Shown here: piece after piece, positions 1 through 7,179 of the stretch
Layout of the letters: the number at the start of each line of letters is the position of its first letter
Position numbering within the stretch: position 1 is the stretch's first letter
Assembly (NCBI GenBank): GCA_937897125.1
Contig: CALCPL010000157.1
Span: forward strand, 1 to 9,895
Reading direction: 5' to 3'
DNA from: an uncultured Candidatus Pelagibacter sp.
Lineage (GTDB): Bacteria; Pseudomonadota; Alphaproteobacteria; Pelagibacterales; Pelagibacteraceae
DNA length: 9,895 nt
The notes under the pieces: model-generated
Seen by the model: the letters and a program-made list of their open reading frames with translations, nothing else
What the model was told of the DNA's origin: nothing
Database searches by the model: none
Program-made: the position numbers and the translations under genes

Positions 1-302
1 GAATTAACCCTTGCCATTTTAAGACTTTCTTGTTCATTTTGAACTCTTGTAAAATGATCCGCATGTTGAAAATAGTTTTCAGATAAAATTTTATCTTCAT
101 TAGCAAGAGCCTCTCTTGCTAAATCATTGTATTTTTCAATTAACTTAACTGCATTATGATTGTTTCTACCTGGGACTTTTCTTTGGAAATTATCATTATT
201 AGAAAATTTTGATCCTTCATTGTTGCTTCTGAATGGAGGTCTTCTATTATTATTACTTCTAAATGGAGGTCTTCTATTATTATTACTTCTAAATGTTACC
301 AT
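1..302 (-). CDS. DUF4167 domain protein, N-terminal part (cut by window edge)
   Basis: The first 100 codons are present, starting at the ATG at 302-300; the 3' end lies outside the window. Residues 1-28 are a low-complexity Arg/Asn-rich stretch built from a ten-residue unit (FRSNNNRRPP twice, then a partial copy). From about residue 42 the protein reads like the DUF4167 core found in alphaproteobacteria: a basic GRN element, then an amphipathic helix (around AVKLIEKYNDLAREAL, 51-66) and the conserved SENYFQHADHF segment (74-84), matching the usual 'AENYLQHAEHY'. The family has no firmly known function; its basic low-complexity flanks suggest nucleic-acid contact, but that is inference. It follows prmC by 14 bases on the same strand, the order prfA-prmC-DUF4167 being common in alphaproteobacteria, so it is probably the distal gene of this operon. 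There is no clear Shine-Dalgarno; the start is preceded by a run of eight A. Confidence 0.82.
   Translation of the reverse strand, partial: MVTFRSNNNRRPPFRSNNNRRPPFRSNNEGSKFSNNDNFQRKVPGRNNHNAVKLIEKYNDLAREALANEDKILSENYFQHADHFTRVQNEQESLKMARVN
226..295. repeat. 30-bp in-frame tandem repeat, about 2.3 copies
   Basis: Positions 232-265 are identical to 262-295 at a 30-base offset, and a third, slightly diverged piece begins at about 226. On the minus strand the unit encodes FRSNNNRRPP at residues 4-13 and 14-23 of the DUF4167 protein, with a partial third copy (FRSNN) at 24-28. The period is a multiple of three, so copy-number change would keep the frame. Confidence 0.85.
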
Positions 303-316
303 AGTTTTTTTTCAAT

Positions 317-1159
317 TTAAATTTTAGTGCTGATTATACAGCGATCATTATTGCCATAATCTTTTATGGCTTTGTTAACGTAAAAACCTTCTTCTTTTAA
401 TATTTTTATAACTTTATTTTTTTGATTAAAACCTATCTCTAAAATAAATTTACCATTTTTCTTAATCAGAATACTTGCCTTATTGATTACTTTTCTGATT
501 TTTGAAAAACCATCAAACCCACCACTTAAAGCTAACTTTGGCTCAAAATTAACTACATCTTTTTCCAAATATTTTAAACTTAACTGTTCAATATATGGAG
601 GGTTTGAAACAATGATATCATATTTGCCATTATTAAAATTGTCAACACTTGAGTGAAAAAACTTTACTCGATTAGTTAAGTTTAGTTGTTTTGCGTTAAA
701 TTTGCTTACATTTATACTTTTTTTAGAAATATCTATTCCAGTTCCATAAAAATTAGATCTCTCTTTTAGTATGGATAAAAGAATGCATCCAGATCCAGTT
801 CCAATATCGAGAACTTGTAATTGCACATCTTTTGAATAAATTGTTAAAACTTGTTCTATTATTAGTTCACTATCAGGCCTTGGAATTAGCACATCTTTAT
901 TAACGAAAAATTCATCTTTCCAAAACTCTTTTTTGTTTATTATGTAGGCAATTGGTTCACCTTTTTTTCTTCTTTCAATTAAACTTTTAAATTTTCCTAA
1001 TTGTTCTGAGTTCAAAATTTCTTTAGGATTTAAAATGATATGTTTTTTATCTCTTTTAATCGAGTTAGATAATAATATCTCACTATCAAGTTGAGGATTG
1101 GCTATCTTATTTTTTTGTAGGATATTTATTCCTTCATTTAGAATATTTTCTATATTCAT
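317..1159 (-). CDS. prmC: Peptide chain release factor N5-glutamine methyltransferase
   Basis: PrmC (HemK) uses S-adenosylmethionine to methylate the glutamine of the GGQ motif in release factors RF1 and RF2 in the cytoplasm, which raises termination efficiency. The 280-residue protein is close to the usual ~280. An N-terminal helical release-factor-binding domain (about 1-80) is followed by the class I methyltransferase fold: RPDSE (94-98), the SAM-binding motif DIGTGSG (118-124), an acidic GID at 141-143, and the diagnostic NPPY at 186-189 that holds the target glutamine. The family segment EPKLALSGG(F)DGF lies at about 206-218. The ATG starts one base after the prfA stop (TAA-A-ATG on the minus strand), so enzyme and substrate are almost certainly translated in a coupled way. 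No frame damage is seen. Confidence 0.96.
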   Translation of the reverse strand: MNIENILNEGINILQKNKIANPQLDSEILLSNSIKRDKKHIILNPKEILNSEQLGKFKSLIERRKKGEPIAYIINKKEFWKDEFFVNKDVLIPRPDSELIIEQVLTIYSKDVQLQVLDIGTGSGCILLSILKERSNFYGTGIDISKKSINVSKFNAKQLNLTNRVKFFHSSVDNFNNGKYDIIVSNPPYIEQLSLKYLEKDVVNFEPKLALSGGFDGFSKIRKVINKASILIKKNGKFILEIGFNQKNKVIKILKEEGFYVNKAIKDYGNNDRCIISTKI

Positions 1160-1160
1160 T

Positions 1161-2234
1161 TTAATTAAGATTGCTCAATTTTTCTTCTTGTGCTTGCAGC
1201 GTTAAGCTTTCTACCATTTCATCAAAGGCTTCACCTTCTAAAAAAGCTTCAAGCTTGTGTAGGGTTAGATTAATACGATGGTCTGTTACTCTTCCTTGTG
1301 GAAAATTATATGTTCTAATTCTTTCAGAGCGGTCTCCAGTTCCTATTTTACTTTTTCTATCTTCTGATCTTTCACCTTCTATTCTTGATCTTTCTAATTC
1401 ATAAAGTCTTGATCTTAAAATCAACATCCCTTTTGCTTTATTTTTATGTTGTGATTTTTGATCTTGTTGAGATACGGATAGTCCTGTTGGAATATGAGTA
1501 ATTCTCACAGCGCTATCTGTTGTATTAACAGATTGTCCACCTGGGCCACCAGCTCTAAACACATCAATTCTTAAGTCTGAATCATTTATCTTTATATCAA
1601 CCTCTTCTGCTTCCGGTAGTACGGCCACTGTTGCAGCAGAAGTGTGAACTCTTCCCTGAGTTTCTGTATCTGGAACTCTTTGAACACGATGAACTCCACT
1701 TTCATACTTTAATGTTGAATAAATATTTTTTCCTCTAATTGATGCGATAACTTCTTTCAGTCCACCTGCCTCACTCTGGGACATACTTATTAATTCTAAT
1801 TCCCATTTTTTTTGATGACTAACTTTTTCATACATCTTAAAAAGATCTGCAGCAAATAAACTTGCCTCTAACCCTCCCGTACCTGCTCTAATTTCTATAA
1901 TTGCATTTTTTTTATCTGCTTCATCTTTTGGTAATAAAAATAGTTTTAATTTTTTTTCTATGGATTCGTTTTCTAATTTTAAATCTTTTAATTCTACTTC
2001 AGCCATTTCTTTAAACTCATTATCACTACTAGAGTCGCTTAATATTTTCTCTAGATCTTTTTTTTCTCCTTCATAAGAAAAATATTTTCTAGCATCATCA
2101 ATTACATCATTTAAATCTGAGTATTCTTTTGATTTTTCAGCAAAAAGTTTTTTATCCACTTCACCTGATGATAATTCTTTCTCCAAAATAGAGTGCTTAG
2201 ATATTAAATCTTCAATAGTTTTTAGAGGTATCAT
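1161..2234 (-). CDS. prfA: Peptide chain release factor 1 (RF1)
   Basis: RF1 reads UAA and UAG in the ribosomal A site and triggers hydrolysis of the finished peptide. The 357 residues match the family length (~360). An N-terminal helical domain (about 1-105) leads into domain 2 with IRAGTGG (115-121), the VHRVQRVP segment and the codon-recognition tripeptide of PxT form, here PDT at 188-190, within the RF1-type context VPx[16 protein letters not shown]. The catalytic loop [11 protein letters not shown] has GGQ at 232-234; Q234 is the expected PrmC target. The C-terminal part carries [24 protein letters not shown], typical of RF1/RF2. RF1 rather than RF2 is supported by the PxT motif (RF2 carries SPF) and by the adjacent prmC. 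It starts five bases after ispG and has no obvious Shine-Dalgarno sequence. Confidence 0.97.
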   Translation of the reverse strand: MIPLKTIEDLISKHSILEKELSSGEVDKKLFAEKSKEYSDLNDVIDDARKYFSYEGEKKDLEKILSDSSSDNEFKEMAEVELKDLKLENESIEKKLKLFLLPKDEADKKNAIIEIRAGTGGLEASLFAADLFKMYEKVSHQKKWELELISMSQSEAGGLKEVIASIRGKNIYSTLKYESGVHRVQRVPDTETQGRVHTSAATVAVLPEAEEVDIKINDSDLRIDVFRAGGPGGQSVNTTDSAVRITHIPTGLSVSQQDQKSQHKNKAKGMLILRSRLYELERSRIEGERSEDRKSKIGTGDRSERIRTYNFPQGRVTDHRINLTLHKLEAFLEGEAFDEMVESLTLQAQEEKLSNLN

Positions 2235-2239
2235 TGTAT

Positions 2240-3340
2240 TTATAATTTTTTATCAAGTTCAGCAGCTTTTTTTTCAACTTCACTTACAACTCTTGATATT
2301 ATGTCTTCTGATAAAACTTTTTCACTTTGAATGCCAGATAAATAAAGCATATTGTTACCCTTACCACCTCCAGTTATTCCTATATCCGTCATTGCTGCTT
2401 CTCCTGGTCCATTAACTACACAGCCAATAATTGATAATGTTAAAGGAGTTTTAATATGAGAAAGTTTATCTTCTAATATTTTTACTGTATCTATTACTTG
2501 AAATGCTTGTCTTGCACATGATGGACAAGATATAATTTTTACACCTCTATTTCTTAAGTTAAGTGACTTTAATATTTCATTACCAATTTTAATTTCTTTA
2601 ACAGGATCATCAGACAAAGAAATTCTTATAGTATCACCTATTCCATCCATTAAAAGTGAGCCAAGACCTATTGATGATTTAACACTGCCTGATACAAAAC
2701 TTCCAGCTTCTGTGATCCCTAAGTGTAGTGGATAATCTGTAACTTTTGATAGTTGACGATACGCTGCAATAGATAAAAAAATATCTGAAGATTTTACACT
2801 TATCTTAAAATTAAAAAAATCTTGATCTTCTAAAATCTTAATATTTCTCTGTGCACTTTCAACTAAAGCTTCTGGACATGGTTCCTTATATTTTTCTAAA
2901 ATATCTTTTTCAAGAGAGCCAGCGTTAACACCTATTCTAATAGAGCAATCATTATTTTTAGCAGCACTAAGTACATCGTGTATTTTTAATTTATCTCCTA
3001 TGTTGCCTGGATTAATTCTTAAACATTTTGCTCCATTTTCAGCCGCTTCTATTGCTCTTTTATAATGAAAATGAATATCAGCAATTATTGGGACAGATAC
3101 ATGTTTTGTAATTTCCTTAAGAGCTAATGAAGACTCTTCATCTGGGCACGAAACCCTAACCAGATCAGCACCCTCTTCATGAATATCATTAATTTGTTTT
3201 ATTGTGGCCTGAATATCAGTTGTTAAGGTGTTGGTCATAGATTGAACAGAAATAGGATTATCTCCACCTATTTTTACATCACCAACATTTATAACTTTTG
3301 TTTTTTTTCTATGAATGTCTCTAAATGGTCTTAAGCTCAT
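2240..3340 (-). CDS. ispG: (E)-4-hydroxy-3-methylbut-2-enyl-diphosphate synthase
   Basis: IspG (GcpE) carries out the penultimate step of the MEP isoprenoid pathway, reductively converting ME-cPP to HMBPP with a [4Fe-4S] cluster and a ferredoxin or flavodoxin donor. The 366 residues agree with the one-piece bacterial form (~370) without the extra middle domain of plant enzymes. The N-terminal TIM-barrel part has [16 protein letters not shown] (26-40), VRVSCP (61-66), ADIHFHY (87-93) and LRINPGNIG (107-115). The C-terminal cluster domain has CPSC (C272, C275) and [10 protein letters not shown] with C307 and E314, the expected three cysteine ligands and the glutamate ligand. It starts three bases after lysC and ends five before prfA. 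This gene between lysC and prfA is not the arrangement I know from many other alphaproteobacteria, where ptsP often sits there. Confidence 0.97.
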   Translation of the reverse strand: MSLRPFRDIHRKKTKVINVGDVKIGGDNPISVQSMTNTLTTDIQATIKQINDIHEEGADLVRVSCPDEESSLALKEITKHVSVPIIADIHFHYKRAIEAAENGAKCLRINPGNIGDKLKIHDVLSAAKNNDCSIRIGVNAGSLEKDILEKYKEPCPEALVESAQRNIKILEDQDFFNFKISVKSSDIFLSIAAYRQLSKVTDYPLHLGITEAGSFVSGSVKSSIGLGSLLMDGIGDTIRISLSDDPVKEIKIGNEILKSLNLRNRGVKIISCPSCARQAFQVIDTVKILEDKLSHIKTPLTLSIIGCVVNGPGEAAMTDIGITGGGKGNNMLYLSGIQSEKVLSEDIISRVVSEVEKKAAELDKKL

Positions 3341-3343
3341 AAG

Positions 3344-4555
3344 TTAATCTAACTTAAATTCTTTGTGAAGCACTGCTACTGCTTTTTTTATCTGTTTATT
3401 TGAAATTAAAACTGAAATTTTAATTTCAGAAGTTGAAATAACCATTATGTTAATCTTTTTTGAAGCCAATGCTTGGAACATTCTATAGGTAATTCCTGGT
3501 GTTGTAATCATACCAACACCAATAATAGATACTTTCGAAACATTATTATCATATGTAAATTTTCTAAATGAAATTTTTTTATTTTGTTTAATTATTTTTT
3601 CTGTTTTTTTTACATCTTCAGATTTAATTGTAAAAGTTAAGTCTGTTTCTTTTCCATTTAAAGAAATATTTTGAACTACCATATCAACATTAATTTGATT
3701 AAGTGATAATGGTTTAAAAACAGCAGCTGCTACTCCTGGTCTGTCCTTAACACCCACAATCGTAACTTTAGAATCATTTTTTGTAGAAGTAATTCCAGTT
3801 ATTATTTGATTACTAAAGGTTTTTTTTGCACCAGTTATTAATGTGCCCTTCTTTTTTTGAAATGAAGATTTAACTGAAAAATTAATGTTATTTAGTTTTG
3901 CATCTTGTACAGATGTAGGCTGCATAACCTTTGCACCTAATGATGCCATCTCTAACATTTCATCGTAGGAAATTTTATGAATTTTTTTAGCTTTTGAATG
4001 ATTTCTTGGATCTGTAGTATAAACGCCATCTACATCAGTGTAGATATCACACGCATCAGTATTAAAAAATTTTGCCAGCATTATTGCTGATGCATCAGTT
4101 CCACCTCTTCCCAGTGTTGTAATCCTGTTTTCAAAATTAATGCCTTGAAAACCAGTTATGATAGGTATTCCACCTGATTTCATGAAACTAAGTATTTTTC
4201 CTTTATTGATTTTGCTAATTCTGGAAGAGCTATAAGGTCCTTCTGTAATAATTGGTAGCTGCCACGACATCCATGATCTAGCTTTAAAACCAAGATGTTT
4301 TAATCTACCAGCAATTAATGCACAAGTTGCTTGCTCTCCTGTTGCTAATAAAACATCATATTCTGCTGCATCAAAGCTATTACTTAATTCTTTTGTTTTT
4401 TTTATTAATTCATTAGTTGTGCCACTCATCGCAGAAGAAACCACAATAACACCCATTTTCTTCTTTTTATAAGAAGAGATAATTTTTGCTACGTTCTTTA
4501 TTCTATCTATGCTTCCAACGGAGGTTCCACCGAACTTTAATACAACAGTTTTCAT
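3344..4555 (-). CDS. lysC: Aspartokinase with two ACT domains
   Basis: Aspartokinase phosphorylates aspartate with ATP, the first step towards lysine, threonine, methionine and diaminopimelate. The 403-residue length fits the monofunctional bacterial form. The kinase domain shows KFGGTSVGS (7-15), the substrate/ATP segment TLGRGGTDASA (147-157) and YTDVDGVYTTDPR (172-184). Two ACT regulatory domains follow: the first from about 264 (VTIVGVKDRPGVAAAVF), the second from about 341 (KVSIIGVGMITTPGI), the latter with STSEIKISVLI (374-384), where effector contacts occur in the family. Feedback inhibition by lysine with threonine is therefore expected, by family knowledge only. It is the first gene of the minus-strand string and diverges from ubiG across 65 bases, so its promoter should lie there. 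The conserved ubiG/lysC divergent pairing of alphaproteobacteria is preserved. Confidence 0.97.
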   Translation of the reverse strand: MKTVVLKFGGTSVGSIDRIKNVAKIISSYKKKKMGVIVVSSAMSGTTNELIKKTKELSNSFDAAEYDVLLATGEQATCALIAGRLKHLGFKARSWMSWQLPIITEGPYSSSRISKINKGKILSFMKSGGIPIITGFQGINFENRITTLGRGGTDASAIMLAKFFNTDACDIYTDVDGVYTTDPRNHSKAKKIHKISYDEMLEMASLGAKVMQPTSVQDAKLNNINFSVKSSFQKKKGTLITGAKKTFSNQIITGITSTKNDSKVTIVGVKDRPGVAAAVFKPLSLNQINVDMVVQNISLNGKETDLTFTIKSEDVKKTEKIIKQNKKISFRKFTYDNNVSKVSIIGVGMITTPGITYRMFQALASKKINIMVISTSEIKISVLISNKQIKKAVAVLHKEFKLD

Positions 4556-4620
4556 TGATAATTTTGTAATTTATATTTGATAAAATACATCTTAATTGTT
4601 ATGTCCACAAGTCATCTATT
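4556..4620. promoter_or_regulatory. Divergent lysC/ubiG intergenic region, presumed promoters
   Basis: This 65-base, very A/T-rich gap must hold the promoters of both the lysC string and ubiG, because nothing upstream is co-directional with either. A TTGATA (4577-4582) resembles a plus-strand -35 box, but the best box 17 bases on (TATGTC, 4600-4605) is poor, so no promoter can be fixed. No riboswitch-like structure fits in a gap this short. A seven-codon ORF at 4601-4624 runs into the ubiG start. Confidence 0.4.
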
Positions 4621-5343
4621 ATGAATTCAATAAATAAAAAAGAAATTGAGAAATTTTCCAAAATTGCTGAAGAATGGTGGGATCCTAATGGTAAATTCAA
4701 ACCATTGCATAATTTTAATCCAATAAGAATTAGATATATAAAAGAAAATATTATCAAAGATTTTAAGATTAAGTCATCTGATAAACCCTTAAAAAATATT
4801 AAATTACTAGATATTGGTTGTGGTGGAGGATTATTATCTGAACCAATGTGCAGACTAGGAGCAAGTGTTGTTGGCATTGATGCATCAAAGAAAAATATTG
4901 AAGTTGCAAAATTTCATGCAAAAAAAAATAAACTTAAGATTGACTATAAAGTTGCATCTCCAGAGATGTTAAAAAATAAAACAAGATTTGATGTAATTTT
5001 AAATATGGAAATAGTTGAACATGTTAATGATATAGACTTTTTCATTAAGGAAAGTTCAAAATTATTAAAAAAAAATGGAATAATGTTTATTGCAACACTT
5101 AACAAAACATTAAAATCTTATGTATTTGCAATAGTGGGTGCTGAATATATTTTAAAATGGCTTCCAATTGGAACACATGATTGGGAAAAATTTGTTAAAC
5201 CTAGTGAGCTAATAAGTATAACTAAAAAAAACAATCTATCTCTTAAAAAATTAGATGGAATGAATTTTAATATATTAGATAATAGCTGGAAAGTAACAAA
5301 TGATACTTCTGTTAATTATATTGCAAAATTTATAAAAAATTAA
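4621..5343 (+). CDS. ubiG: Ubiquinone biosynthesis 3-O-methyltransferase
   Basis: UbiG is a SAM-dependent methyltransferase that performs both O-methylations of the ubiquinone ring, acting at the inner face of the cytoplasmic membrane. The 240 residues equal the length of the E. coli enzyme. The N-terminus has the family signature (KIAEEWWDPNGKFKPLHNFNPIR, 14-36); motif I is DIGCGGG (64-70), with GID at 85-87 as the SAM ribose-binding acidic region and the post-motif VEHV at 132-135. The segment LNKTLKSYVFAIVGAEYILKWLPIGTHDWEKF (160-191) is characteristic of UbiG rather than UbiE. The ATG at 4621 is the only plausible start: the frame is open back to a TAA at 4567 but has no ATG, GTG or TTG. 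There is no clear Shine-Dalgarno sequence. Its stop overlaps that of the convergent DUF1178 gene. Confidence 0.96.
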   Translation: MNSINKKEIEKFSKIAEEWWDPNGKFKPLHNFNPIRIRYIKENIIKDFKIKSSDKPLKNIKLLDIGCGGGLLSEPMCRLGASVVGIDASKKNIEVAKFHAKKNKLKIDYKVASPEMLKNKTRFDVILNMEIVEHVNDIDFFIKESSKLLKKNGIMFIATLNKTLKSYVFAIVGAEYILKWLPIGTHDWEKFVKPSELISITKKNNLSLKKLDGMNFNILDNSWKVTNDTSVNYIAKFIKN

Positions 5344-5771
5344 TTCGTAGTGCTTTTTATCCAAGGCAGTATTTCTGCTTTTATACCCTCTTCCTTTAAC
5401 TCGTTAAGATCTTCTTTTGTTGCAGTGCCATAAATACCTTTGGCTTTTTTTTTATCTTTATAATGCAGAGACCTTGCCTCATAAGCAAAATTTTCTCCAA
5501 CATATTCAAAATTTTTTTTTATAAATTCTTGATATTTATAAATTGTTTTTTTTAATTCTCTATATTTTTCACTGGATGAATCAATGTCTCTCAAATTATT
5601 TTTTGACATGTTCACACTAGGAGACATCAAGCCTTTCCCAACATTTAAGGAATTGCAAAAATGACAATTTAAGAATTTTTTCTTTTTAAGTTTTTCATAT
5701 TCCTTAGACGATGAAAACCAACTATCAAAAGTAGTTTCACAATCTTTACATATGAGCTTGTATTTGATCAT
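5340..5771 (-). CDS. DUF1178 family zinc-ribbon protein
   Basis: The 143-residue protein matches the DUF1178 pattern known mainly from proteobacteria. The N-terminus (MIKYKLICKDC) and LNCHFCNSLNVGKGLMSPSV give two CxxC pairs, C8/C11 and C36/C39, which look like a zinc ribbon. A conserved FESW-like element (FDSWF, 15-19) lies between them. After a charged middle region, the C-terminus carries YVGENFAYEARSLHY (90-104) and GIYGTATKEDLNELKEEGI (112-130), both family hallmarks. No biochemical function is established for the family; metal binding is inferred from the cysteines. It sits 41 bases downstream of argJ on the same strand and may be co-transcribed with it. The DUF1178, argJ, secA and ubiG/lysC cluster is a recurring alphaproteobacterial neighbourhood. 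Its stop codon interlocks with that of ubiG. Confidence 0.9.
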   Translation of the reverse strand: MIKYKLICKDCETTFDSWFSSSKEYEKLKKKKFLNCHFCNSLNVGKGLMSPSVNMSKNNLRDIDSSSEKYRELKKTIYKYQEFIKKNFEYVGENFAYEARSLHYKDKKKAKGIYGTATKEDLNELKEEGIKAEILPWIKSTTN

Positions 5772-5812
5772 GAGTTATAGTTAATAATTAATAAAGTTAA
5801 TTCAATATCAAA

Positions 5813-7114
5813 TTAGCTTCTATAATCAGCGTTAATCTCAATATATTTTTTTGTTAAATCCATTGTGTAGGCGGTAAAACTTTTTGAGCCCATATTTAAA
5901 TTTACTGAAATATCTATTGATTGCTCCTTCATATAATTAGCAACTTCATTTTCTTTGTAATTTTTAAAAATTTGTCCTTTTTCTATAATTTTAATACCAC
6001 CAAAGCTTATTGCTAATTTTTTTAAATCTATTTTCACTCCAGATTTTCCTATGGCCATTATTATTCTACCCCAATTTGGATCTTCTCCTGCAATAGCTGT
6101 TTTAACAAGATTTGAATTAGCAATAGAAAAGGCTATTACTCTTGCTTCTTTCTCACTTTTTGATTTAGCTATATTGATTGTAATAAATTTAGTAGCTCCT
6201 TCACCATCCTTAACTACTCTTTTTGACAAATTTAATAATACTGAATGTAGAGCTTTATCAAAACTAAATATTTTTTTATCATTAATATTATTTATGATTT
6301 GGTTTTTTACTTTTCCTGTTGAAAAAATAGAAACCATATCATTTGTACTAGTGTCTCCATCGCAACTAATTGCATTGAAGGTTGTATCGATATTTTTCTT
6401 TAATAGTTTGCATAAAATATCATTTGAAAGGTCTGCATCTGTAAAAATATAACCTAATGTGGTTGCCATGTTTGGAAAAATCATTCCTGATCCTTTGGCA
6501 ATTCCATAAATCTTAACACTTTTATTTCCAATTTGGCATTCTTCCATGGCAATTTTTGGCTGCAAGTCTGTTGTCATTATACCTAATGCAGCTTTCATCC
6601 AGATAAATTTATTTTGTGTGTATTTAATTTTTTTAATTAGTTCTGGAATATTATTTTTAATTTTTTCAGTTGGATATTTTTCTCCAATTGTCCCCGTACA
6701 TCCAAAAAGGACTTGATTTGATAATATCTTTTTTGGAGAGTCCTCGTCTTCAGTTTGTTTTTTTGTTAACTGTAGTGCTGCTTCTTCTGCTATTTCTTTT
6801 AAACCTTTGTACCCATCTGGTCCTGTAAATGCATTGGCATTTCTAGTGTTAACAATTAGAGAGCTTATTTTTTTACTTTTTATATTTAAATTCCATTTAA
6901 TATTCTCTGAAACTATTTTTGATTGTGTATAAACAGACGCATAGTTTGCCCCGTCTCTAAAATAAAACATAACCAGGTCATCCCTGGGTTTGCTGTATAA
7001 ATTTGCACAAACTGTGGATATTGAAACTCCATCTAGATGTTCTAAATCTTGAAAGTCGCTATTTTTTGACTTTAAATTTAGTGAGTTTATAAAGTTTTTA
7101 ACGTTTATTGGCAT
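5813..7114 (-). CDS. argJ: Glutamate N-acetyltransferase / ornithine acetyltransferase
   Basis: ArgJ moves the acetyl group from N-acetylornithine to glutamate, running the cyclic arginine pathway; bifunctional members also use acetyl-CoA. It is made as one chain that cuts itself before a threonine. That site is visible: KGSGMIFPNMA-TTLGYIFTDA, with T218 as the expected nucleophile. The oxyanion-hole segment GCTGTIGE is at 138-145. Other signatures are RNANAFTG (91-98), NAISCDGDTSTND (247-259), KDGEGATKF (302-310), GEDPNWGR (343-350) and the canonical C-terminus YIEINADYRS. At 433 residues it is somewhat longer than the usual 400-415. The cysteine in the usual 'NACTG' is Phe here (F96). Whether it is mono- or bifunctional cannot be read from sequence alone. 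It diverges from secA across 65 bases and precedes DUF1178 by 41 bases. Confidence 0.96.
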   Translation of the reverse strand: MPINVKNFINSLNLKSKNSDFQDLEHLDGVSISTVCANLYSKPRDDLVMFYFRDGANYASVYTQSKIVSENIKWNLNIKSKKISSLIVNTRNANAFTGPDGYKGLKEIAEEAALQLTKKQTEDEDSPKKILSNQVLFGCTGTIGEKYPTEKIKNNIPELIKKIKYTQNKFIWMKAALGIMTTDLQPKIAMEECQIGNKSVKIYGIAKGSGMIFPNMATTLGYIFTDADLSNDILCKLLKKNIDTTFNAISCDGDTSTNDMVSIFSTGKVKNQIINNINDKKIFSFDKALHSVLLNLSKRVVKDGEGATKFITINIAKSKSEKEARVIAFSIANSNLVKTAIAGEDPNWGRIIMAIGKSGVKIDLKKLAISFGGIKIIEKGQIFKNYKENEVANYMKEQSIDISVNLNMGSKSFTAYTMDLTKKYIEINADYRS

Positions 7115-7179
7115 GTGTTTAAAATATTTATTTAATACTTATATTAAAAGTTATAATTAATTATATACCAGAAAATTAC
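7115..7179. promoter_or_regulatory. Divergent argJ/secA promoter region with TATAAT palindrome
   Basis: This 65-base gap separates divergent argJ and secA. It contains a perfect 14-bp palindrome, TATAATTAATTATA (7152-7165), so a consensus -10 box reads on each strand: TATAAT at 7152-7157 for secA and at 7165-7160 for argJ. No good -35 hexamer is found at 16-18 bases for the plus strand. If both boxes are used, the two polymerases would compete for one site. In DNA this A/T-rich such boxes also arise by chance, so the call is tentative. Confidence 0.45.

Noticed and set aside
188..270. Short repeats near 226-300 as a CRISPR array
   Set aside because: The units are contiguous with no spacers and stay in frame inside a coding sequence, so this is a coding tandem repeat.
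1171..1404. Plus-strand 77-codon open frame
   Set aside because: It lies wholly antisense to the conserved C-terminal part of prfA (the [10 protein letters not shown] to VTDHRI region) and shows no family resemblance, so it is a shadow frame.
4577..4605. TTGATA / TATGTC as a ubiG promoter
   Set aside because: The -10 matches only three of six consensus bases and would leave a leader of about ten bases, so it was not called as a defined promoter.
4599..4877. Minus-strand 92-codon open frame
   Set aside because: It overlaps the ubiG SAM-binding region in antisense and has no recognisable domain.
6051..6452. Plus-strand 133-codon open frame
   Set aside because: It is antisense to argJ across its catalytic threonine and DPNWGR region, where the minus-strand protein is clearly conserved.
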